64,000 nt of DNA from the NCBI GenBank assembly GCA_963731745.1, contig CAVSWT010000025.1, positions 1 to 64,000 of the forward strand, in the 5' to 3' direction. Made by a program: the position numbers and the translations under genes. How positions within the stretch are numbered: position 1 is the stretch's first letter; each line of letters begins with the position of its first letter. Source of the stretch: CAVSWT01 sp963731745 (lineage in GTDB: Bacteria; Bacteroidota; Ignavibacteria; Ignavibacteriales; Ignavibacteriaceae). Below the pieces are notes generated by a model that did not search any database, was not told where the DNA came from, and was given only the letters and a program-made list of their open reading frames with translations. Shown here one piece after another: positions 1 to 8,601 of the stretch.

Positions 1-16
1 CTTAACTAAAAATAAT

Positions 17-925
17 TTGAAAAAAGATAAAGTTAATTTTATAAAAGGTCCCAAGAAAAAAGATAATTTAATAGCATTGCTATTTTTATCTCCGACATTA
101 GTAATCTTTTCTGCTTTCATATTATTTCCTGTTTTGTTTTCGTTTTATCTGAGCTTTCATAAATGGAATATGTTCAGCGGCGATACAACTTTTATTGGTT
201 TAGATAATTACATAAAGATGTTTCAAAGTGCAGAGTTTTGGCTCGTACTAAAAAATACAGCAATATATACGTTTGGCACAATACCGTTGAATATGGGAAT
301 CTCTTTAATGATTGCTTATGTTCTTCATAAAAAAATTGCCGGGAAAAAATTTTTAAGAACCGCTTTTTTTGCACCTGTAATAATCTCGCCGGTTGCAGCC
401 GCAGTAATCTGGCGATGGCTTTACGATCCTAATTTTGGATTAGTTAATTATTCATTGGGATTTTTAGGAATCAATCCCATCAATTGGTTGAATGATCCTA
501 CTGCAGCAATGTTTGCGTTAATTATAATGGGAGTTTGGAAAACTTTTGGAATAAACATGGTCTTATTTTCCGCCGGGCTGCAGGGCATTCCGGATAATTA
601 TTATGAAGCAGCAGAAATTGATGGCGCCGGCGGTTGGGCAAAATTTTGGAACATCACCTTGCCAATGCTAAGCCCCACAACTTTTTTTATTCTTGTAATG
701 TCCATGATTAGTTCTTTCCAGGTATTTGATTTGGTTTATGTTTTAACTTCCGGCGGCCCACTCGGTTCAACAAAGGTAATGGTATTTTATATTTACGAAT
801 ACGCATTTAAGTTTTTTGAAATGGGTTACGCATCCGCAGCATCTTATATTTTATTCTTGATTCTATTCATCTTCACCATGGTTCAAGTTAGATATATGAA
901 ATCTAAAGTTTATGGTACGGTATGA
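17..925 (+). CDS. Sugar ABC transporter permease (MalF/UgpA type)
   Basis: Inner-membrane subunit of a carbohydrate importer of the CUT1 class. The 302-residue protein has a basic N-terminus, about six hydrophobic membrane segments and, near residue 196, the EAA loop (EAAEIDGAGG) that docks on the ATPase. The start used is a TTG at 17; an earlier start outside the window cannot be excluded. It overlaps the next permease by four bases (ATGA), so the two are translationally coupled and should form a heterodimer. The binding protein and ATPase that might serve it lie 46 kb downstream at 46.8-49.2 kb; another binding protein may lie upstream of the window. Sugar specificity cannot be read from the sequence. 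Confidence 0.93.
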   Translation: MKKDKVNFIKGPKKKDNLIALLFLSPTLVIFSAFILFPVLFSFYLSFHKWNMFSGDTTFIGLDNYIKMFQSAEFWLVLKNTAIYTFGTIPLNMGISLMIAYVLHKKIAGKKFLRTAFFAPVIISPVAAAVIWRWLYDPNFGLVNYSLGFLGINPINWLNDPTAAMFALIIMGVWKTFGINMVLFSAGLQGIPDNYYEAAEIDGAGGWAKFWNITLPMLSPTTFFILVMSMISSFQVFDLVYVLTSGGPLGSTKVMVFYIYEYAFKFFEMGYASAASYILFLILFIFTMVQVRYMKSKVYGTV

Positions 926-1758
926 AATCCCCTAAAACTTTAAATATTATAAAAACATCTTTATTGCATATTGTAATTTATGCTTTAGCAATAATCACAC
1001 TTATTCCTTTCATCTGGATGGTTTTAACTTCAGTTAAAGATTTAAGTGATATTTTTATTTATCCTCCGCAATGGCTGCCTTCAAAAATACATTTAGAAAA
1101 TTATGTTAATGCATTTGACGCTGCACCATTTGGAAGATATTATTTCAATTCAATTTTTGTTGCGCTTGCAGTTACAATTGGTCAGTTAATAACTTGTTCA
1201 ATGGCGGCATTTGCTTTTGCAAGATTAAAATTTTGGGGAAGAAATGTTCTCTTTTTTATTTTCTTAGGAACCATGATGATTCCTTATAACGTAACAATGA
1301 TTCCTAGTTTTATGGTCTTATACTGGCTTGGTTGGGTCGATTCTTATCAAGCTTTGATTGTTCCTGGTTTAGCCTCGGCGTTTGGAGTTTTTTTACTTCG
1401 ACAATTTTTTATGACAATACCGAAAGAGCTTGAAGAAGCCGCATACATTGATGGCGCTAGTAAGTTCGCTGTACTTAGAAAAATAATTATTCCGCTTTCT
1501 AAACCTGCGCTTGCAACTTTAGCTGTATTTACTTTCATGGGAGTTTTTAATGATTTTATCTGGGCATTAATCGTAATAAATTCGGAAGATATGAGAACCG
1601 TTCAGCTTGGACTTTCCGTATTCAGAGATAGGTATTTAACTCAATGGGATCTTCTAATGGCTGGATCTGTAACCGCCGTTCTTCCAATATTAATTGTTTT
1701 CTTTTTTGCGCAGAAGTATTTTATTAAAGGAATTGCACTGAGCGGATTAAAAGAGTAA
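922..1758 (+). CDS. Sugar ABC transporter permease (MalG/UgpE type)
   Basis: Second membrane subunit of the CUT1-type sugar importer. It has 278 residues, six predicted membrane spans, and an EAA loop near residue 170 (ELEEAAYIDGAS) with the usual conserved Gly downstream. Length and order (MalF-like then MalG-like) are typical. The start ATG overlaps the stop of the first permease, and its own stop TAA overlaps the ATG of the next gene, so it sits in the middle of a tightly packed operon. The frame is intact. Confidence 0.93.
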   Translation: MKSPKTLNIIKTSLLHIVIYALAIITLIPFIWMVLTSVKDLSDIFIYPPQWLPSKIHLENYVNAFDAAPFGRYYFNSIFVALAVTIGQLITCSMAAFAFARLKFWGRNVLFFIFLGTMMIPYNVTMIPSFMVLYWLGWVDSYQALIVPGLASAFGVFLLRQFFMTIPKELEEAAYIDGASKFAVLRKIIIPLSKPALATLAVFTFMGVFNDFIWALIVINSEDMRTVQLGLSVFRDRYLTQWDLLMAGSVTAVLPILIVFFFAQKYFIKGIALSGLKE

Positions 1759-3101
1759 TGGGTACAGGATCAAAAATATTATTAACATTTATTTTTTCAA
1801 TTTCTCTATTACAATTTATAAATGCACAAGTTGATATTCCTGCATGCAGTCATGGTGATATTAAATTTTATGTCGATCAAACATGTTTTGCCGGTAAAGA
1901 AAATTTAACATACGTAGAATTTTATTTTATGATTTATGCAGATCAGTTAAAATTGATAGAAGAGAATGACAGCAGTTTTGGTACATACAAAATGAATATT
2001 GAAATACGAAATAGAAAAAGTGATTTTAAAATCAAAAAAGAATGGACGACAAAAGCATTCGTTAAAATTGATTCAACAAATTTAAAATCTCTTGGTTATT
2101 TACGATCAGTTTAATGAATCATTAAGTCCTGGTGATTATGAAGTTCAAGCAGAAATAAAAGATGTTAACAATAATCATCGAAGATAAAATAGAGTATTTG
2201 TTCACCGCACCAACATTTTCAAAAGATTTTTCCGCAAGCCAGCTGCAATTTTCTGCACAAATTTCGGAGGATAAAAATACTCAGTTTAGCAAAGGCAATT
2301 ATTCAATAATTCCAAATCCTTCAAGGCGGTATGGAGTATTAAATCCAATTCTTTATTTCTATTATGAATTATATAATATTGAAGGAACTGAAGACTTAAA
2401 AATTAATTATTCACTTTATTCAAAAGATGGAAAATTAATAAAATCGTATCCGGAGACAACACTTAAAAAACATACTAATTCAGCAACTTTAATACAGGGA
2501 TTAAATGTTGCAAAAATTGAAACGGGTGTATACGAATTTAAAGCCTATATTGAAAATCTCGCTAACAAAAGTCATATCTCACTTTCACGAGATATAGAAA
2601 TAATTCAAATGGATTATCTAACTACAAAACCTGCATTATCATCAGAAGATGCCGGATGAAGCTGGTAAATTAATAAAATACATTGCTGCCCCTGACCAAT
2701 ATAATATTTATGAAAAGTTAGCTTTATCCGGTAAGGCTCAATTCTTAATTAATTTTTGGAAAGATTTGGATCCGACTCCTAATACTTTAGAAAATGAATA
2801 TCTTGAAAAAATCAAGCAGCGTTTCAATTACGCAAATGAAAAATTTAAATGGGCTAAAGTCGAAGGCTGGTCCACTGATAGAGGCAGAGTCTTAATTAAA
2901 TATGGAATGCCCGATGATATTGAACAGCACTATTATGACCCGGATACTTTACCCTATGAAATTTGGAAGTATCAACAAGATAGAAACTATGAATTTATAT
3001 TCGTCGATTTAAGATCAATCGGAAGATTTGATTTAGTTCATTCGAATATGGAAGGCGAGGCTCATAATGAAAATTGGAAAAGCGAACTTCAAAAGTTCTA
3101 A
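1758..3101 (+). CDS. GWxTD domain protein, frame broken
   Basis: The C-terminal part (from about 2770) carries the GWxTD domain found in Bacteroidetes/Ignavibacteria-type envelope proteins: EGWSTDRGR followed by a YG-PDDIE segment and PYEIW. The N-terminus has a signal peptide (LLTFIFSISLLQFINAQ). The protein is split into 1758-2114, 2162-2659 and 2649-3101. Reading across the gaps in other frames recovers linking sequence, for instance YDQFNESLSPGDYEVQAEIK between 2104 and 2165, so at least three small indels break one gene of about 445 codons. The biochemical role of the domain is not established to my knowledge. The start overlaps the permease stop. Confidence 0.8.
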
Positions 3102-3153
3102 TTTTTTATTCTGAAACAAGTTGATATAAAATATCAAACCCAAGGAATTTGAA

Positions 3154-4123
3154 ATGAAAAAGTTTATAAGTAATACAAGAAATAAAATTCTAATCATATT
3201 TGCTACTTCATTTTTATTGCTAACACCATTCTTTGGCTGCAACAAAAGTGATGATTCATTAGCACCTTACGAAGGGAGTACAAATCTATCTGCTATCACT
3301 CTTGAAAAAGGAAGTTTTAAACCTAAAATAACGTGGATTGGCGGTTATGCCTCTGTGTTAGGTGTTAACCACGGAGGGAAGGCGGCTTTGGATACTTCCT
3401 TAATTTGGCTGGTTCATGTTAGTGGAAACAATCTTGCATTATCCCGTAAAGTTTAACGAACTGCCGTCAGGCGCTGAAGATATTACACTTCAATATGATG
3501 GTAATAAAGTTGATAGCTTAAATGAAGATGACACTTATACATTTTGGGTACTTAAAGAAGAAGTTTGGAATCAAGTTTCAGCTCAAAAAGGAAAATATTT
3601 AAATATTGACAGCAGTTTAAAATCAACTCAGTTAAATGTTATAGACGATACAGTTCAACTTTCCAAATCCGATTTTGTTAATCTTACTTTAAGGAATGAC
3701 GTCTACGTAAATATAAAAGAATTCCAATCTCGCGGCCCTCTTGGAGAATTATCATTTATTCCTATAATGAGCAATTCACCTATAATTAAATGGAAAATAA
3801 TTCAGGATGGTGTTGAAGATACATTAGTAGCGGCAATTGGATTAGCAATTGGAAGTACTTTTGATCCTAATAATCAAGTATGGGAAGTTTATTCTGTTAT
3901 TGATAGTGCCGGTGTAAATAAATACGGTACCGAAAATGTAATTTCATCTCCTATTCAGCTTGGGCAACAAATTCCCGGGACATTTGTTTTTACACAATAT
4001 CCCGATGGCGGATTAGAAAGAGATAAAGATTATTTAGTATGGATAGCCAATAAAAATTGGGATCATGAGGGAAGACAAAGATTTACAAAATATTATGCTT
4101 ACGCTACTTTCAAAACATGGTAA
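3154..4123 (+). CDS. Putative lipoprotein of unknown function, frame broken
   Basis: I do not recognise the family. It begins with a lipoprotein signal ending in a lipobox-like TPFFGC near residue 29, followed by a Ser/Asp-rich linker, so it is probably membrane-anchored outside the cytoplasm. Fragments 3154-3456 and 3416-4123 belong together: the first frame runs VSGNNL and the second continues HYPVKFNELPSG, so one extra base near 3435 explains the break. The remaining 230 residues look beta-rich, with no catalytic motif seen. An RBS-like AAGGA precedes the ATG. It lies between the GWxTD gene and an outer-membrane barrel gene. Confidence 0.65.
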
Positions 4124-4148
4124 TTAAATTAGCAGAGGGAGCCTCTAT

Positions 4149-5444
4149 ATGAAATTTCAATGGATATTTCATTTAATATTTTTAATAGCTGTTTTTATAA
4201 TTGAAACAGGTTTTGCCGGCGGCTCAAATTATTCTTATGTACAGGGCTCAAAAACTCTTTCGCTGGGAGGACTATATATAGCTGGAAGTGATGGCGTTTC
4301 TAATATATTAAGTAATCCTGCTGGATTAGGCTATTTAACGGGAAGAGAAATAAATATAAATATTATTGATGTGATTGGTGAGCAGCAATTTAATAATCTT
4401 CCGAGAAGCGATTTTCATTCTTTCAGAAAAGATAATATAAATCTTAACGGCGGCGCATATTGGGAATTGTCTGATGGTTTAACAATCGGATTAGGCTATA
4501 ACAGACTACTCGATTATAATATTGATTGGCCTTTTGTTATGTACAGGCAAACTGATTCTGCTTCTGCTGTAATGGGTTTTGAATTTTCAAACAGCATTAT
4601 CATCAATTCAATCTCACCGGCGGCGGCTGTTAGATTAGGAAATTTTGCATTTGGCGTGGCAGTAAATATTTATGAAGTCAAACAGAAAACAGCATTTCCG
4701 CAGGGCAGTGATAAATGGCTGCAGAATATCGGTGAAGCAGCTTATCAATTTAATTATGATTTGGATGGCTGGTCTTTTGGTTTTGAGTTAGGATTTATCG
4801 GAGAGATTTCAAGTGATTTAAAAATTGGAGGAATGGTTAGAAATGGTTTCAAAACGGATTTAAGCGGACAAGCAAAAAGTGACATGTTTACAGATTTAGA
4901 TTCCACTGAAACGCAAGTTGATGTTAGCTCTAAATATGAAATGCCCTGGGTTTTTGGATTTGGAGCTTTATATAATTTAAATGATAATATAAAAATTAAT
5001 ATCGATGGATTGTATTCTCTTTGGTCAAGCACTCAAAAAAATATGAGCTTTGATTTTACTAATTCAATTTGGCAAAATAATTTGACAACGGTTGATTCGG
5101 TTTCAGGAATAAATGCCGGCAGTTTTAATCTAAATTATAAAAATACAATTACCGCCGGAGTTGGCGTGGAAATAATTCCAGGCGGAGAAATCTCCTATAG
5201 ATTAGGCTACAGATTTTCAAGCAGTCCAAATTCGGAAAATACTTATACAATGCTTTTCCCTACATTGGATCAGCATTGGTTCTCTTTCGGAATTGGATAT
5301 ATAAACGAAGATATATCTGCAGATCTTAATATTACTTATGGTATCGGAACATCAAAAGAAATTAAAAATAATTTCTCAAGTTTATCAGGAGAATACAAGT
5401 CTGACATTTTGATTCCTTCTATAACATTAAGATATCAATTCTAA
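4149..5444 (+). CDS. OmpP1/FadL-like outer-membrane beta-barrel protein
   Basis: A 431-residue intact protein with a signal peptide (hydrophobic stretch ending near GFAGGSN) and an early segment LGGLYIAGSDGVSNILSNPA of the kind seen at the start of OmpP1/FadL and PorV/PorQ-type barrels (loss-of-function-independent family hallmark: a Gly-rich strand followed by NPAGL). The rest alternates short hydrophobic beta strands with polar turns and ends LRYQF, with the terminal aromatic expected for barrel insertion. A good RBS (AGAGGGA) sits upstream. Its position in an envelope block suggests export or uptake across the outer membrane, but the cargo is unknown. Confidence 0.7.
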   Translation: MKFQWIFHLIFLIAVFIIETGFAGGSNYSYVQGSKTLSLGGLYIAGSDGVSNILSNPAGLGYLTGREININIIDVIGEQQFNNLPRSDFHSFRKDNINLNGGAYWELSDGLTIGLGYNRLLDYNIDWPFVMYRQTDSASAVMGFEFSNSIIINSISPAAAVRLGNFAFGVAVNIYEVKQKTAFPQGSDKWLQNIGEAAYQFNYDLDGWSFGFELGFIGEISSDLKIGGMVRNGFKTDLSGQAKSDMFTDLDSTETQVDVSSKYEMPWVFGFGALYNLNDNIKINIDGLYSLWSSTQKNMSFDFTNSIWQNNLTTVDSVSGINAGSFNLNYKNTITAGVGVEIIPGGEISYRLGYRFSSSPNSENTYTMLFPTLDQHWFSFGIGYINEDISADLNITYGIGTSKEIKNNFSSLSGEYKSDILIPSITLRYQF

Positions 5445-5483
5445 ACTAAATAAATAAAATAAATATTATATAATTAATAATTC

Positions 5484-5597
5484 ATGAAAGGAGGATTAAT
5501 AACGACTTCTGTTATCAAACCTTTAATTAAGAAATTTTTTAACTATGGAGGAAGATATGAAAAAGAATTACACGTTACTTCTTTTTTTAATTCTTAG
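5484..5597 (+). other. Possible 37-codon leader ORF before the CBM9 gene
   Basis: An ATG at 5484 opens a short frame that begins MKGGLITTSV and ends at a stop inside the following gene, overlapping its start in another frame. A strong purine run (AAAGGAGG) lies just after this ATG rather than before it, so it is not clearly a ribosome binding site for this frame. It may be a leader, part of the 5' UTR, or chance. Confidence 0.15.
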
Positions 5598-7496
5598 TAT
5601 TTCCGTTTCTCTTATTGCACAGGACAGAATAGAGCTTAATGTTCCAATGGCTGATTCAGGTGCAATAAAAATTGATGGTGTTATGGATGAAACTGCATGG
5701 AATAGTGCAGCTGAAGTTAACCTTGTAACAAATACCGAGTACAATATATTCGCATTGTATTATGGAAGAGAGGGCGTAACTGAACCCGAATATGATGAGT
5801 ATTACGGCAGATTGTTATGGACCAAAGATACATTATATGCCTTTATTCATATTGATGAAGTTGTAAATGATTCATCAGGATTATATTGGGCAGGCCAATG
5901 GCTGGGCGATCAATTATTTGTAAGCTTATCAAGCCGATTGGGAAGAGATATGCAGGGCTGGTATGATGGTAATGTTTATGCAGCTCCTGAAGGACCCTAT
6001 CATTATTTAATTCTAGGTGATCAGGTAACATTGAATGGCGGAAACCCTACAAATCTGCCAGATGAATATCTAAAATGTTCTGATCATGTCAGATACTGTA
6101 ATGGTATTTAATGCTGCTGATTATGCTCGATGGGGAATTACGATTGACAAAGCAACAGGTGTATGGAATATTGAAATGGCAATCTATAATCCAGGTGTTT
6201 CAGCACAATCTGTTATTGGATTCAATATTGGCGGAAGTCAAGGCTCTGAAGCTCAGGATACAATTGACGGCGATGCTTATATGTATTATACCTGGCAGCC
6301 AAGTGTTAAAAATGATCCGTTTGCTGATCCTTATGGAAACGGCGATCCAGGTTTTTACAATTTAGCTAATGCAGATTATTGGGCCATACTTCATTTCAAT
6401 GATGGAACGGATAGAAAAGAATTAGAAGTTCCAATGGCTGATTCAGGCGCTATTAAAATTGACGCCGTTATGGATGAAGCAGCATGGAATGATGCGGCAC
6501 AAGTTAACTTAGTCACCAATACTGAATACAATATTTTTTCTCTTTACTATGGAAGAGAAGGTGTAACTGAACCTGAATATGATGAATATTATGCAAGGCT
6601 ATTGTGGTCAAGAGATACTCTGTATGCATTTATTCATATTGATGAAGTAGTAAATGATTCAAGCGGTTTATATTGGGCAGGCCAATGGCTTGGTGATCAG
6701 TTATTTGTAAGTCTCTCAAGCCAGCTGGGTATAGATATGAAAGGCTGGTACGATGGTAATGTTTATTTATCTCCGGATGGGCCGTATCATTATTTAATTT
6801 TAGGCGATCAGGTTACTTTAAATAATGGAAGCAACACGTTTATTCCGGAAGAATATAGGCGCTGTTTTGCAGATTCTCAAAAAGTATTTGACCCGGCTGA
6901 TTTTTCAAGATGGGCTGTTTCAATTGACAAAGCAACCGGTGTGTGGAATATTGAAATGGCTATTTACAATCCTGGTGTAGCAGCTCAATCCCGCATTGGA
7001 TTTAATTTAGGTGGAAGTCAGGGTTCGGAAGCTCAAGACACAATTGATGGTGATGCTTATATGTATTATACCTGGCAGCCAAGTGTTAAGAATGATCCAT
7101 TTGCAGATCCATACGGTAATGGAGATCCTGGATTTTATAATTTAGCCAATGCAGATTATTGGGCTGTATCTGAAATTTGTTTCAAGCATTACAGGCGTAT
7201 ATGATAATCCAGTAAGTAAGAATGTACCAACCAAATTCAACTTGATGCAGAATTTCCCAAATCCATTTAATCCAACAACTACAATTAGATTTGATATTGC
7301 CAAAAGCAGTCCAATCACACTGAAGGTTTATAATGTTGTTGGCCAGTTAGTTACCACATTAATTGACAGCAAACAAATGGAAGTAGGAACTCATTCAATT
7401 CAATGGAATGCCAGCAAATTGGCAAGCGGCGTATATTTTTATGAATTAAGATCTGAAAATACTGTTCAAAGTAGAAAAATGATCTTGCTTAAATAG
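5557..7496 (+). CDS. T9SS-secreted protein with two CBM9-like modules, frame broken
   Basis: Secreted sugar-binding protein. A signal peptide (LLLFLILSISVSLIAQ) is followed by two homologous modules of about 260 residues, each opening with a VPMADSGAIKIDxVMDExAW motif typical of CBM9-like domains, and then a T9SS sorting domain (FPNPFNPTTTIRFD to the terminal KMILLK). The start chosen is the ATG at 5557, preceded by GGAGGA, not the ATG at 5545. Fragments are 5545-6111, 6086-7204 and 7149-7496. The two DNA repeats are 787 bp apart before about 6030 and 780 bp apart after about 6120, a net 7 bases that cannot keep frame, which places the first break. It probably binds polysaccharide at the cell surface. 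Confidence 0.82.
5641..7170 (+). repeat. Tandem internal duplication (two ~780-bp units)
   Basis: The DNA encoding the two CBM9-like modules is directly repeated (about 5641-6390 and 6428-7170). Long stretches are nearly identical, for example the segments starting at 6272 and 7052. The offset of 787 then 780 bases shows one net indel of 7 bases between copies. Confidence 0.85.
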
Positions 7497-7513
7497 TTCC
7501 GTATCATTTTTAT

Positions 7514-7556
7514 GGAGAAAGTCTTGGCTAATAAAACCTTGTTTAAGGCTTTCTCC
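7514..7556 (+). terminator. Probable terminator hairpin after the CBM9 gene
   Basis: GGAGAAAG at 7514-7521 pairs with CTTTCTCC at 7549-7556, and the stem extends inward with CTT/AAG after one mismatch. An AT-rich tract (TATAATTTATTTATT) follows. It lies 18 bases after the stop codon and before the alcohol dehydrogenase gene, so it probably ends the upstream transcript. Confidence 0.6.
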
Positions 7557-7599
7557 TATAATTTATTTATTAACAATTTAATTTACGAGTGAACTTAAT

Positions 7600-8553
7600 A
7601 TGCGAGGAGCGATACTTTACGGTGCGCATGATTTTAGAATAAAAAAACTTTCAACTCCCAAAATTAATGATGACGAATGCTTAATAAAAGTTAAGGCTTG
7701 CGGAGTTTGTCATTCGGAAATTCATCAGTGGGATGAAAAAATTGATGGCCTTGAATATCCGCGGCACATTGGCCATGAAGTTTCAGGCGAGATTATTAAA
7801 ACCGGATCAAATGTTAAGGATTTTAAAAAAGGTGATAGAGTTGCGGTTTGGGCAGACGGCAAAGGGTACGCTGAAGAAATCGCAGCAAATCAGAAAATGT
7901 TAAATCACATTTCAAAAAATATTCCTTTCGACCTTGCACTTTCTGAACCTATTGCTTGTACCACTAATGGAGTTAATAAGGCAGATATTCAATTAGCAGA
8001 TACTGTTGCTTTAGTAGGTACAGGATTTATGGGATTAATCTTACTGCAGGAAATAAAATTAAAAGGGCCGGCTAAAATCATTGCGATTGACATTCGTGAT
8101 GAAATGTTAAAGTTGGCAAAAAAGCTTGGTGCTGATATAATAATCAATCCTAAAAAAGAAAATTTAAAACAAAAAATTGAACAAATAACTGATAACAAAG
8201 GCGTAGATGTTACATTTGAAGTCGGTGGAGTGCAATCAACTTTAGATACAGCTTCTGAAATTACAAGAATGGAAGGGAAGCTGGTAATATTTGGTTATCA
8301 TCCGGGACAAAGAATAATAAAAGATTTAGGTTATTGGAACTGGATGGCATTCGATATAATTAATGCACATTTCAGAGATATTAATAAAATACTTGAAGGT
8401 TCAAGAAGGGGAATGGATTTATTAAATGCCGGTAAAATTAATATGTCTCCATTAATAACCCATAAGTATCCGTTAGAAAAAATTGAAGATGCCTTTTTAG
8501 CAGCTAAGCAAAAGCCGAAGGGTTTTATCAAATCTGTAATTATAATGAATTAG
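7600..8553 (+). CDS. Zinc-dependent alcohol/polyol dehydrogenase (MDR family)
   Basis: A 317-residue medium-chain dehydrogenase/reductase. The catalytic zinc site is visible as CGVCHSE near residue 34 and GHE near residue 58. The Rossmann domain starts near residue 128 (ALVGTGFMGLI). The four-cysteine structural-zinc loop of classical ADHs is missing, as in some short sorbitol- or threonine-dehydrogenase-like members. It would oxidise a sugar alcohol or alcohol with NAD(P). The context (glycosidases, sugar isomerases) favours a sugar or polyol substrate, which is inference. The frame is intact and the gene follows a hairpin, so it may have its own promoter. Confidence 0.85.
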   Translation: MRGAILYGAHDFRIKKLSTPKINDDECLIKVKACGVCHSEIHQWDEKIDGLEYPRHIGHEVSGEIIKTGSNVKDFKKGDRVAVWADGKGYAEEIAANQKMLNHISKNIPFDLALSEPIACTTNGVNKADIQLADTVALVGTGFMGLILLQEIKLKGPAKIIAIDIRDEMLKLAKKLGADIIINPKKENLKQKIEQITDNKGVDVTFEVGGVQSTLDTASEITRMEGKLVIFGYHPGQRIIKDLGYWNWMAFDIINAHFRDINKILEGSRRGMDLLNAGKINMSPLITHKYPLEKIEDAFLAAKQKPKGFIKSVIIMN

Positions 8554-8601
8554 TACCGGAAAAATTAGAACTCAGTTATGAGCAAAATCAAAGGTAAAAT
8601 T

